Below are positions 44,611 through 53,275 of a stretch of DNA of 64,000 nt, piece by piece (position 1 is the stretch's first letter; every line of letters begins with the position of its first letter). Made by a program: the position numbers and the translations under genes. Below the pieces are notes generated by a model. It searched no databases. It worked only from the letters and a program-made list of their open reading frames with translations, and was not told the DNA's origin. The stretch spans positions 4,276,501 to 4,340,500 of the forward strand of contig NZ_ATTE01000001.1 of the NCBI RefSeq assembly GCF_000419525.1. The letters run 5' to 3'. The DNA comes from Leucothrix mucor DSM 2157. GTDB taxonomy: Bacteria; Pseudomonadota; Gammaproteobacteria; Thiotrichales; Thiotrichaceae.

Positions 44611-45525
44611 ATGACTAGCTACATTAAAAAATTAAACGATAAAGGCCTGATCAACGACATTCCTGATCATTTGGAATCGGGCGTGCAATACGAAGTCATT
44701 ATGGGCTCGATGGCTTATGGGGTCAGCAATGACAGCTCCGATATGGATATTTATGGCTTCACCATTCCGCCAAAAGAGTTTGTATTCCCGCAACTTCGCG
44801 GTGAAATACCGGGATTTGACGACTTTTCACTGAATTTTGAGCAATACCAGAAACACCATATTATGGATGCCTCGGCGCTTGGCGGCAAAGGTCGGGAGTA
44901 TGATCTCACCATCTTTTCTATTGTGAAATTCTTCCGACTGCTGATGGATAATAATCCGAATATTGTCGATAGCTTATTTGTACCCGAGCGTTGCGTGCTG
45001 CACTCCACGGCGGTTGGTGACATGGTGCGTGCGCAGCGTAGCTTGTTTTTACATAAGGGTTGCTGGGCGAAATTTAAGGGCTATGCCTATGGCCAAATGC
45101 ATAAAATTCGCACCAAAAATCCGGAAGGTAAACGCAAAGCTTTGGTGGATGAGTTTGGCTATGACGTGAAGTTTGCCTACCATGTGGTGCGGTTGCTGGG
45201 TGAGGTTGAGCAGCTGCTGGTGATTCATGATATGGACCTGACGCGCAATGCAGAGCAGCTGAAATCGATACGTCGGGGTGAATGGCCGCTGCAAAAACTG
45301 GAGAGTTACTTTGCGCGTAAAGAGGCGGACTTGGAGGGTGTTTATATCACCAGCTCATTGCCGGATAAGCCTAATGTGGCGGCGATCAGGAATTTGCTGA
45401 TGCAGTGTTTGGAGCAGCATTTTGGCTCGTTGAGTGAAGTGGTTAGCCGGACTAGTCATGCGGATTTGGCGTTGCAGGAGATTCAGGCGGTTATTCGGAA
45501 GTATGAGGGGGGATTTTCTACTTAA
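44611..45525 (+). CDS. Predicted nucleotidyltransferase-like protein (COG3541 type)
   Basis: The protein has 304 residues. The nucleotidyltransferase pocket shows as MGSMAYGVSNDSSDMDIYGF (GS...DxD, residues 31-50). The remainder, with FFRLLMDNNPNIVDSLFVP and VKFAYHVVRLLGEVEQLL, matches a family of predicted nucleotidyltransferases often found beside phage or mobile genes. It has no known substrate. A GGTGAGCC precedes the ATG. Its last 4 bp overlap the convergent antitoxin gene. Confidence 0.8.
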   Translation: MTSYIKKLNDKGLINDIPDHLESGVQYEVIMGSMAYGVSNDSSDMDIYGFTIPPKEFVFPQLRGEIPGFDDFSLNFEQYQKHHIMDASALGGKGREYDLTIFSIVKFFRLLMDNNPNIVDSLFVPERCVLHSTAVGDMVRAQRSLFLHKGCWAKFKGYAYGQMHKIRTKNPEGKRKALVDEFGYDVKFAYHVVRLLGEVEQLLVIHDMDLTRNAEQLKSIRRGEWPLQKLESYFARKEADLEGVYITSSLPDKPNVAAIRNLLMQCLEQHFGSLSEVVSRTSHADLALQEIQAVIRKYEGGFST

Positions 45526-45767
45526 TCATCCAGCGGCGCATCAAAATCGTCACTCATTTCGATTTGGCCTCGGTTTAGCCCTGCGACACGTGCTTTTGCT
45601 TGCTTGGGTAGCTTCAATTCAAAAGGAATTGCTTTATGCATTTCCACCTGTTTCAGGAACATGGTGATAGCTTGGGCTGTAGTGATGCCCAAGTCGCTGA
45701 AGATAGCGTCAGTTTCTGCTTTTAGGGCAGGGTCAATTCTCATGGTAATAACAGTTGATTTGCTCAT
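45522..45767 (-). CDS. RelB/DinJ family antitoxin, without a toxin partner
   Basis: The 81-residue protein has a ribbon-helix-helix start (STVITMRIDPALKAETDAIF) followed by DLGITTAQAITMFLKQVE, typical of DinJ/RelB. The next segment AIPFELKLPK is usual for this family. The usual toxin (RelE or YafQ) would follow on the minus strand, but the DNA there codes for the nucleotidyltransferase on the other strand. So it is an orphan antitoxin or pairs with a toxin elsewhere. The ATG has AGATCTCC nearby. Confidence 0.87.
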   Translation of the reverse strand: MSKSTVITMRIDPALKAETDAIFSDLGITTAQAITMFLKQVEMHKAIPFELKLPKQAKARVAGLNRGQIEMSDDFDAPLDD

Positions 45768-45854
45768 GTGTAGATCTCCGTGAGTTGTATTCAGGTCGAA
45801 TTAGATCGAAAGCAGCAATGTAAATCAGTTTTCTAGAAGTACTAGCCCTTTAAA

Positions 45855-46433
45855 TTAGCCTAAATAAGCCTCTTTAAAATGCCGACGGCACAGCGATACA
45901 TAGCGATCATTACCACCAATCTCAACCTGCGAACCTTCCTGAATTGCATCGCCATGTTCATCAACGCGCACCACCATCGTGGCCTTAGTGCCGCAGTGAC
46001 AAATGGTCTTTAGTTCTTCAAGCGTATCGGCCCAAGCCAGCAGCCACTTACTTCCGGGGAATAATTGCCCCTGAAAATCGGTGCGAATGCCATAACACAG
46101 CACCGGAATACTCAGCTGGTCACAGACATCAGTTAGTTGCCAAACCTGCTCCTTACTCAAAAACTGAGCTTCATCTACCAGCACGCAATGAATAGGCGTA
46201 CTAAAATGATGATCCGCCACCATCTCAAACAAGTTATCACCTTCATGAAACAGCGATGCTTCTTGCGACAGCCCGATTCGCGAGGTGACTTTGCCACGCT
46301 CAAAACGATCATCAAACGCTGCCGTTAGCAATAAGGTATCCATGCCACGCTCGCGATAGTTAAAGCTGGATTGCAGCAAGGTCGTCGATTTACCTGCGTT
46401 CATGGTGGAGTAGTAGAAATAGAGTTTGGCCAT
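45855..46433 (-). CDS. tdk: Thymidine kinase
   Basis: The protein has 192 residues, the size of type II thymidine kinases. The P-loop is in [20 protein letters not shown], the DNA-binding-like [13 protein letters not shown] (Walker B), the lasso [16 protein letters not shown] and a zinc-like [13 protein letters not shown]. It makes dTMP from thymidine. It lies 34 bp after the DUF4276 gene on the same strand. Confidence 0.95.
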   Translation of the reverse strand: MAKLYFYYSTMNAGKSTTLLQSSFNYRERGMDTLLLTAAFDDRFERGKVTSRIGLSQEASLFHEGDNLFEMVADHHFSTPIHCVLVDEAQFLSKEQVWQLTDVCDQLSIPVLCYGIRTDFQGQLFPGSKWLLAWADTLEELKTICHCGTKATMVVRVDEHGDAIQEGSQVEIGGNDRYVSLCRRHFKEAYLG

Positions 46434-46466
46434 GTTGTTTACGTATCGGTAGAATTGTTGAATTAT

Positions 46467-47105
46467 TTATTCTGGCTTAGTCGGCGCAGTTCCAAGAGAC
46501 TCCAGCCAGCTGAGCCATTCGTGAAAGTTGGGACACGCTTCTCGTATGCGTTGAACGCCAATGCTGTCAGCAATAATTGGCCCGTGTTCAACCTTACAGT
46601 ATTGTTTACCAAAGATTGCTTCTAAGCGCTTTGAGGGGGCTGTTTCTTTGCTGTTATTTATTGCTTCGGGATTGTCAAATTCATCGCGAATCATCTGGAG
46701 TTGCTGATGCTTCTCATCATTCCAGGCATCCTGAACCCATTCAAACTCATTCACATCTGTGAATAACAGCCCTTCAAATTCATACATCTGCACATAAGGT
46801 CTGAATTGCTGTGTTATATCTTGATTCTTAAATAGTGCTTGTACTGCTGTAAGTATTTCACTTTCCAGCGCTTCACGACTTGTTGCGTTATTGTTTTTAA
46901 ATCCGTAGAAGTCTACAAAGGTTGTTATGTATTGGACGCTTTTTATGCTTCCGCGAACGAAGCGGGCAATTCGCTGCGTGGATACATTGCCGCCTAATAG
47001 CTCCGCATAAATATAAATACTTGATGTTTGTAGTAGTGGCGCTAAACATTCATCAACGAAGGCTTTTTCTGTTTGCCCTTCGCAAAGGATGCAAACCCGA
47101 ATCAT
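46467..47105 (-). CDS. DUF4276 family protein, TOPRIM-like
   Basis: The protein has 212 residues from the ATG at 47105; a longer frame to 47135 lies inside the ATPase gene. It starts IRVCILCEGQTEKAFVDE, matching the EGxTE motif of TOPRIM-like nucleases. A later TFVDFYGFKNN supplies the acidic residue, and MYEFEGLLFTDVNEFE is typical of DUF4276. It overlaps the upstream ATPase gene by 4 bp (ATGA). I infer that it may cut nucleic acid under control of the ATPase, as in OLD-like and related defence pairs, but no such activity is known for this gene. Confidence 0.8.
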   Translation of the reverse strand: MIRVCILCEGQTEKAFVDECLAPLLQTSSIYIYAELLGGNVSTQRIARFVRGSIKSVQYITTFVDFYGFKNNNATSREALESEILTAVQALFKNQDITQQFRPYVQMYEFEGLLFTDVNEFEWVQDAWNDEKHQQLQMIRDEFDNPEAINNSKETAPSKRLEAIFGKQYCKVEHGPIIADSIGVQRIREACPNFHEWLSWLESLGTAPTKPE

Positions 47106-48193
47106 GGTTGCCCTCCAAGCACATTGCTTAGCCACAATTCCGATACAGAAAAATCATCGTCTAGCCAGTCTTGATATTGTTCTTTATTGAGTTTGCGTAA
47201 GCGAGTTGCGCCACCTTCCTGATCAGCGACAACAAGATTATCCAGCTCAAAACAGTTCACCATAAACGGGGACTGGGTGGCGAGAATGATTTGATGCCGT
47301 TCAGCGACTCGCTCGATCATCGCAGCAACCAAAGTAATTGCACTGGGGTGTAAGCCTAGTTCTGGCTCATCCAATAAGATTACATCCGGCAGCATATCGC
47401 TGGGTAAATTCAGTAGCGTGATTAAGGAGAAAAGTCGCAGGGAACCATCGGATGTCAGGTGTGCCCCCATCACTTTATCACCCTGCTTATGTCGCCAGCG
47501 CAGCATGACTTTTCCATGCTGTGGCTCCAGAACAAAGCGATCGAACGTTGGCAGTAAGCGGCTTATTTGTTTTTCAATCAGCTTTAGGCGCTTGGGTTCG
47601 TTTTCGGATAGGTTTAACAAAATAGGAGCTAGGTTGCCGCCATCTGAGTTTAGGAGGATATTATTGCTGGTATCTTGCAGCTTTTTTATGGCAGCATGTT
47701 TGGAAGTATCATGAAATTGATAAACTCGGCAGCCATCCAGAAAATTTGAGACAAACAGAACCTCATGTTTTTCTGGATAAGGAAGATCATCCTCTGAGTC
47801 GCTAGCGCGTTTGCTGTTTTTTAGCCGATACCTTTCGTTTTGTATATAAAGTGTGTCCGGGCTGGCGACATGCATGCCGAAATCGTAGATACAGATTTCG
47901 TCACTATCATATGCTGCGATGGTTACAGAGCCACGAATTTCATTGCTGACACGCGCACCCATGAATAGCTGATCATCAGCACCACCTTCGCGAATTACCC
48001 ATTCGCCAAGGTCACCCCCTCGTTTAACCCAAGTGATTAAGTCAAAGAAACGGATAAAATTGGATTTTCCCGCACCATTTGCACCTATCAGCACTGTGAG
48101 AGGAGATAGGTCGACTTTTACATCCTTGAGGTTGCGAAATCCTGAGATTTCAATATGACTGAGGTAACGCTGAACCTCTGCTTCTGACTTCAT
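47102..48193 (-). CDS. AAA ATPase (ABC/SMC-like) paired with DUF4276
   Basis: The protein (363 residues) is an ATPase of the SMC/RecF-like type. It has ISGFRNLKDVKVDLSPLTVL before the Walker A GANGAGKSN (about residues 36-44). A late LTSDGSLRLFSLITLLNL signature-like region is followed by Walker B DVILLDEPELGLHPSA and IILATQSPFMVNCFELD. No coiled-coil arms are long. Such ATPases are often found with a nuclease partner, here DUF4276, and act against phage or plasmids. The upstream region shows no clear promoter. Confidence 0.87.
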   Translation of the reverse strand: MKSEAEVQRYLSHIEISGFRNLKDVKVDLSPLTVLIGANGAGKSNFIRFFDLITWVKRGGDLGEWVIREGGADDQLFMGARVSNEIRGSVTIAAYDSDEICIYDFGMHVASPDTLYIQNERYRLKNSKRASDSEDDLPYPEKHEVLFVSNFLDGCRVYQFHDTSKHAAIKKLQDTSNNILLNSDGGNLAPILLNLSENEPKRLKLIEKQISRLLPTFDRFVLEPQHGKVMLRWRHKQGDKVMGAHLTSDGSLRLFSLITLLNLPSDMLPDVILLDEPELGLHPSAITLVAAMIERVAERHQIILATQSPFMVNCFELDNLVVADQEGGATRLRKLNKEQYQDWLDDDFSVSELWLSNVLGGQP

Positions 48194-48495
48194 TGAATGC
48201 TACCGTTGTATACACGAACGCTTAGACCCAATTGTAGCAGAATTAATCCTGACAAATACTCCCTCGAGAGCTTTCAATGGAAGCCTGAAAAACCTTCTGG
48301 CGACACTCATAGCTTTTAGTCCTGGAAGTTTTTTGTCGAGAAGTTATCTTAACCTTTCCACTAGGCAACACTCCTCATACTGAAAGAGTAGGACGCAACC
48401 CTCCTGACCACCAAGCTAAGTATTGAATAACGATAGATTGTTATTATCTATAATTGGCAGTAGGAGGTTTGCCTGACTTGAGCTCCTCGTCTGAA
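48194..48495. other. Intergenic region, 302 bp
   Basis: It separates the ATPase start from the hydroxyacyl-CoA dehydrogenase gene end, both on the minus strand. I find no gene or RNA. A small hairpin, ATAGAT (48433-48438) with ATCTAT (48446-48451), lies in AT-rich DNA and might mark the 3' end of the dehydrogenase transcript. Confidence 0.5.
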
Positions 48496-50922
48496 CTAGT
48501 TACGAACCGGCTTACCCGCATCCAACATGCTATTAATCCGCTCACGCGTTCCGGCAGTTGCCGCCAACCTCAAGAACGAACTACGCTCCGCATCAAACAG
48601 ATCCTGCTCCGTACACAGCGTACCGGCTGCAACTTCACCACCGGTTACAATCCGCGCCATTTCCGTTCCAACGACCACATCATGCGGCGTAAACATGCCT
48701 TTTGCATGATGATCCTTCAGCCACTTCACCATCTCATGGAGTACCGCTTCACCTGGCATCGACAGCGTAGGGCGATCAAAGCCTAGCTGGCCGTCACTGT
48801 TCCCCGCAACCGCCTGATCAATGGCTTCAAACGCTTTGCCATACAAACGATCGCGATTCATTTCAAAGCGATCATTCGGGCGTAGCATGGCTAGTTTCTG
48901 CGCCAAAATCGGTGAGCTGGCAATCCGGCCATAGCCCAAGCTCATAAACGCTTTCCATGAGGCTTTGGTAATGTCATCGCCGCAACCGAGCTGATCAATC
49001 CAGCGATACAGGGTTTCTTTACAGCCACCGCCGCCCGGTACTACACCGACCAACGATTCCACTAAGCCCATTACGGAATTGGAGTGGCAAATCACTTGCT
49101 TGGAATGCAGCACCACTTCAAAGCCACCACCCAGCGACATGCCTGAAGGCGCAGTAACAACGGGGAAATCAGCCGTTGCCATGCTATGTACGGTTTGCTG
49201 GAAGTGGGCGAGGAAAGCATCCAAGCCATCCATATCTTCCTTGCGGAAAAACTCGCGCACACCATTCAAATTCACACCACAGGAAAAGTGCTGAGCGTCG
49301 TTATGAATGATCAGACCACGTAAGCCTTGTGCCGGAACTTGCGCAATGGCATCGGCTAGCAATTCCATGGAGTCAGCATCTAAGGCATTGGCTTTGCTGT
49401 GAAATTCGACCAGCGCGACATCATCAATGTTGTACCAACTGGCAACGGCATTTTCGTTAACTGGCTTGAGTGTCTGGCGTTTTTCAGTAAAGCGCACCAC
49501 GCCTTCAGGTCGGGTGATGGCTTTCCAGACTTTGCCCGCTTGCAGGGCTTGAAGCTCGGCCTGGTCATTAGCGTTAGGGGTGCTAGCAGTTGCATCGTCA
49601 GTAGCATTGTCTGGTGAACTTACCCGATAAAAACTAGAACCTGCTGCTTCACGTAAAAATGCCGGTACTTCAATACCATCCGCATCCAAGCGCGCAATGA
49701 AGTTATCCACGCCAATGGCATCGATCATTTCAAACGGGCCTTGAATCCAGTTATAACCCAGTTTCATGGCATCATCGACGGGTACCGGATCATCCCCAAC
49801 TTCAGGAATCAGCGAGGCGGCATAGGTGAGGGTGCGCGATAGCACGCGCCATGCAAACTGTCCGTATAAGCCATCATCTTCCAGTAAAAGGTGCAAACCT
49901 TCCGCCTCAGCACGCTCAGCTAATGGCAGCGTTAAGCGTGGCGATTCAATGTATTCACCGCTGGCAAAGTCCAGCACATAACGTGTGTTGGTGGCTTCAT
50001 CGGTGCGGTAAAACCCTTTGCCTTGCTTATTACCGGTTTGGCCATTAGCGATCATTTCGCTCATTAGTGGCACAACGGCCGCTTCAGCATGGAAAGCATC
50101 GCCATCAGGCAGAATATTCACCAAGCTCTGTACCACATCCGACATCAAATCAATGCCGATCAGGTCATACAGGCCAAACACACCGGTCTTTGGAATCCCC
50201 ATTGGGCGGCCAAATAAGGCATCTGCCTCAGCGGGCTTTAGGCCCAAATCCAATGCCGCATGCAGCGCACATTGAATGGCATACACACCCACGCGATTAC
50301 CCAAAAAGCCCGGTGTATCGGCACAGTTCACCACGCCTTTACCGAGATTCTGCTCGCAGAAGGCATCCAGCACATCAATCACTGCCGGATCGGTATGTTC
50401 GCCGCGTACCAATTCCAGCAGGCGCATAAAGCGCACAGGATTAAAGAAGTGCGTAATGGCAAAACGCTTCTGAAACGCTTCTGGCATATCCTCAACCAGC
50501 AATTTGATGGGAATCGTTGAGGTATTGGAGGTGATAATCGCCTGATCGTGGCAAGTGTCATTTAGCCTTTGATAGAGTGCTTTCTTAATATCTAAGCGCT
50601 CAACCACAGCCTCGGCGACCCAATCGGAATCGGCCAGCTGGTGAAAATCATCCCGAATATTGCCAAGGTGGATATTGGCTTCAGCCGCTTCACTCATTAG
50701 GCCCGGTGAATCGGGATCACGCAGGCGTTGTAAACCGCGCTCTGCCACGGCATTTACACTTAAAGGATTGCCTTCGGCATCGGTGCCGTCATCGGTTGGC
50801 AGGTCTAATAGCCAAACCTCAACGCCCGCATTGGCCACTTGTCCGGCAATGCCTGCACCCATGGTGCCAGCGCCAATTACAGCGACTTTTTTGATTTCCA
50901 TCGTCATATCTTGTTCACTCAT
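48496..50922 (-). CDS. 3-hydroxyacyl-CoA dehydrogenase / enoyl-CoA hydratase fusion (FadN-like)
   Basis: The protein has 808 residues, as in B. subtilis FadN. The NAD-binding domain begins VAVIGAGTMGAGIAGQVANA. The 3HCDH signature is in ITHFFNPVRFMRLLELVRG and TPGFLGNRVGVYA. A second dehydrogenase C-terminal-like segment follows, and an enoyl-CoA hydratase/crotonase domain (about 500-700, with ALDADSMELLADAI and SGMSLGGGFEVVLH). This reverses the domain order of FadB. It serves beta-oxidation of fatty or other acids. It lies 18 bp after a hydrolase gene, in a set with metY. Confidence 0.93.
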   Translation of the reverse strand: MSEQDMTMEIKKVAVIGAGTMGAGIAGQVANAGVEVWLLDLPTDDGTDAEGNPLSVNAVAERGLQRLRDPDSPGLMSEAAEANIHLGNIRDDFHQLADSDWVAEAVVERLDIKKALYQRLNDTCHDQAIITSNTSTIPIKLLVEDMPEAFQKRFAITHFFNPVRFMRLLELVRGEHTDPAVIDVLDAFCEQNLGKGVVNCADTPGFLGNRVGVYAIQCALHAALDLGLKPAEADALFGRPMGIPKTGVFGLYDLIGIDLMSDVVQSLVNILPDGDAFHAEAAVVPLMSEMIANGQTGNKQGKGFYRTDEATNTRYVLDFASGEYIESPRLTLPLAERAEAEGLHLLLEDDGLYGQFAWRVLSRTLTYAASLIPEVGDDPVPVDDAMKLGYNWIQGPFEMIDAIGVDNFIARLDADGIEVPAFLREAAGSSFYRVSSPDNATDDATASTPNANDQAELQALQAGKVWKAITRPEGVVRFTEKRQTLKPVNENAVASWYNIDDVALVEFHSKANALDADSMELLADAIAQVPAQGLRGLIIHNDAQHFSCGVNLNGVREFFRKEDMDGLDAFLAHFQQTVHSMATADFPVVTAPSGMSLGGGFEVVLHSKQVICHSNSVMGLVESLVGVVPGGGGCKETLYRWIDQLGCGDDITKASWKAFMSLGYGRIASSPILAQKLAMLRPNDRFEMNRDRLYGKAFEAIDQAVAGNSDGQLGFDRPTLSMPGEAVLHEMVKWLKDHHAKGMFTPHDVVVGTEMARIVTGGEVAAGTLCTEQDLFDAERSSFLRLAATAGTRERINSMLDAGKPVRN

Positions 50923-50940
50923 AAAATTCGTTGGTGAGTT

Positions 50941-51723
50941 TTACGCGCGGATAAAATCCCGTAATGCCCGCAGGCACTCTTTTGGCGCTTCAACTGGCAG
51001 CATGTGGCCGTATTCCGGTAGCACAGTGACTTTGGCATCTAATATTTTTGCCAATGCCTGACCCGCTTTTAAGGGCGTCATTTTGTCTTTGCCAGCCAAA
51101 ATCAGACAGCTCGGAATATCCAATGCCGCTGCGGCTTCATCGCCACCGCTGTAGTTGGCGCAGGCTTTTAAGTCGGTGGCTAGTGGATTGCCTGACATAA
51201 TTTGTCGGCCAATTGCGATAGGCTGCATGCCGGGAACCGCGCTAATGCCGTACTGCGCCGCAGGGCCAAAACCCCATTGCAGCATCATATCGGCTGCTTT
51301 AGCCGCGGACTTTTCAGCCGTTTCAACTAACGCAGGGTTGACCGGAATGGCTGCTGCCGTGCCGATACCGCTTAGGCTAGTGACCTTCTCAGGTGTTTGC
51401 TTAGCCAGTTCCAACGCGGTTAAAAAGCCTTGTGAATGACCAACGACATGTGCGCTTGAAACGCCGGCTGCATCCATAAAATCAGACAGCCATGCGCCCA
51501 TCGCTTCAATGCTTTCCAATGGCTCGCCTTCGGATAAGCTATGCCCCGGAAAGTCTGGCGCTAATACGGAGAAGCCGTGGAAGGCAAACCAGCGTGTCTG
51601 CAAGGCCCATGCGCGGTGGTCCATGCCGCTGCCGTGTAAAAATAGTACGGTTGGCAGTGTGTTATCAAACGGCTTGCCGCCAGTCGCTGCGTAGGTCTGA
51701 ATGCCGTTAACTTGTAAGTCCAT
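50941..51723 (-). CDS. Alpha/beta hydrolase
   Basis: The enzyme (260 residues) has LFLHGSGMDHRAWALQTRWF at the start, the nucleophile elbow VVGHSQGFLTALE (serine), and acid and histidine in LILAGKDKMTP and PEYGHMLPVEAP. It could be an esterase or thioesterase. Its ATG overlaps the stop of metY by 1 bp (TAATG), so the two are translationally coupled. The fatty-acid enzyme gene follows 18 bp later. Confidence 0.9.
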   Translation of the reverse strand: MDLQVNGIQTYAATGGKPFDNTLPTVLFLHGSGMDHRAWALQTRWFAFHGFSVLAPDFPGHSLSEGEPLESIEAMGAWLSDFMDAAGVSSAHVVGHSQGFLTALELAKQTPEKVTSLSGIGTAAAIPVNPALVETAEKSAAKAADMMLQWGFGPAAQYGISAVPGMQPIAIGRQIMSGNPLATDLKACANYSGGDEAAAALDIPSCLILAGKDKMTPLKAGQALAKILDAKVTVLPEYGHMLPVEAPKECLRALRDFIRA

Positions 51724-53030
51724 TAGCCTGCCTCCGCCACACGTTGCGCTGCCCTGAGAGCACCGGCAAAGTCTGCTTTAATGTCTTTAATATCCTCGAT
51801 ACCGACGGATACGCGGATCATGTCTTCGCTAATGCCAGCCGCTTCCATTTGTTCCGTGCTCAAGCGGGAGTGGGTGGTGCTACCGGGGTGTAATACCAAG
51901 GTGCGCGAATCGCCGACATTGGCTAAGTTGGAGCCAAGCTGTAGCGCATTGATAAAGGCTGCACCGGCCGGGCGACCGCCTTTTACCCCAAAGCACAGCA
52001 TGGAGCCAGCACCTTTCGGGAATAGCCGCTTCGCTACGTCATTAGTTGGATTAGTTGCTAAATCCGGATGGTTGACCCAGGACACCGCGTCCTGCTCGAC
52101 TAGCCAATTCATTAGCTCATGCGCGTTTTCAACATGTTGGCGCATGCGCAGATTCAGGGTTTCGATACCTTGCAGCAGCAAAAAGGCACTGTGCGGGCTC
52201 ATGGCTGCGCCTAAATCACGCATGGATTCTGCACGCATACGCATGGCTAATGCCGAAGGGCCGAACTCTTCCCAGAATTTAATCCCGTGAAATGGAGCAT
52301 AAGGCTCTGTCAGTTCAGGGAAGCGACCGCTCTTCTTCCAGTCAAAGTTTCCGCCATCAACCACAACGCCACCTACTGCAACACCGTGTCCACCCATCCA
52401 TTTAGTGGCTGAATGAACGACTACATTTACGCCATGCTCAATCGGGCGGCATAGGCTAGGGGTTGCGAAGGTTGCATCAATCACGACCGGTAAGCCATGT
52501 GCATGGGCTGTGCCACAAATCGCGTCAAGATCAGCGACTTCCAAACCGGGGTTTCCGATGGATTCGCAGAACACCATTTTAGTGTTGTCTTGAATCGCTG
52601 CGGCAACTGCATCCTGATCGTTAATGGCAACAAAGGTGCAATCAATGCCGAGGCGTTTCAGGGTATGGCGCAGCAGGGTGGCGGTGGAGCCGTAAATCTG
52701 TGCGGAGGAAACGATATGATCACCCGCCGAACACAGGGTGATAAAGGTCATATACAGCGCGCTCATGCCCGATGCGGTACAAATCGCACCGCTGCCGCCT
52801 TCTAAAGCGGCAATCCGCTGCTCCAGAACGGCGACGGTTGGGTTGGTGATGCGGCTATAAATATGCCCACCTTGCTCAACATTGAACAGCGATGAGGCTT
52901 CATCGACATCATCGAATACATAAGAGGTGGTTTGGTAGATGGGGACAGCCCGCGAGCCATGGTCACTTTCTGGCTGGTAGCCAGTGTGCAGGGCGATAGT
53001 GTCGGGTTGTAAATAAGATGAACGGCTCAT
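51723..53030 (-). CDS. metY: O-acetylhomoserine sulfhydrylase family PLP enzyme
   Basis: The protein has 435 residues and belongs to the Cys/Met metabolism PLP class. The pyridoxal lysine is in NVVVHSATKWMGGHGVAVGG; VYQTTSYVFD-like IYQTTSYVFDDVDEASSLFN and LEQRIAALEGGSGAICTASG precede it. The length and HGVAVGG favour the MetY group, which makes homocysteine from O-acetylhomoserine and sulfide. I do not see a methionine regulatory box upstream. Coupling with a hydrolase and a beta-oxidation enzyme is odd for a methionine gene. Confidence 0.88.
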   Translation of the reverse strand: MSRSSYLQPDTIALHTGYQPESDHGSRAVPIYQTTSYVFDDVDEASSLFNVEQGGHIYSRITNPTVAVLEQRIAALEGGSGAICTASGMSALYMTFITLCSAGDHIVSSAQIYGSTATLLRHTLKRLGIDCTFVAINDQDAVAAAIQDNTKMVFCESIGNPGLEVADLDAICGTAHAHGLPVVIDATFATPSLCRPIEHGVNVVVHSATKWMGGHGVAVGGVVVDGGNFDWKKSGRFPELTEPYAPFHGIKFWEEFGPSALAMRMRAESMRDLGAAMSPHSAFLLLQGIETLNLRMRQHVENAHELMNWLVEQDAVSWVNHPDLATNPTNDVAKRLFPKGAGSMLCFGVKGGRPAGAAFINALQLGSNLANVGDSRTLVLHPGSTTHSRLSTEQMEAAGISEDMIRVSVGIEDIKDIKADFAGALRAAQRVAEAG

Positions 53031-53275
53031 GCGTTAATTTCCATTTTTTGCTTGTCGGCGGCAAGGATTATTAGACCGCTTGTTTAGCAATGTCAAAAAG
53101 AAATTTGGCAAGCGTTTGTAAAATCGCCCGAGGCGCTGTTTTGTTTGCGCTGAGACCTGCTATCTGTAATTCAGAGCCATTAACGGTCGTGCTGCGGGCA
53201 ATTAAATCAAGCTTGAATAATCCTGTGTTAATCAGCCGTTAAGGCTGCAGATGCGCAATAATCAGGAATAACAGC

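Noticed and set aside
45522-45525. RelE/YafQ toxin after the antitoxin gene
   Set aside because: The minus strand there has no frame with toxin features. The plus-strand nucleotidyltransferase gene occupies the DNA.
53031-53275. SAM riboswitch or methionine repressor box before metY
   Set aside because: I looked for paired stems and the AGACGTCT-type box and found neither.
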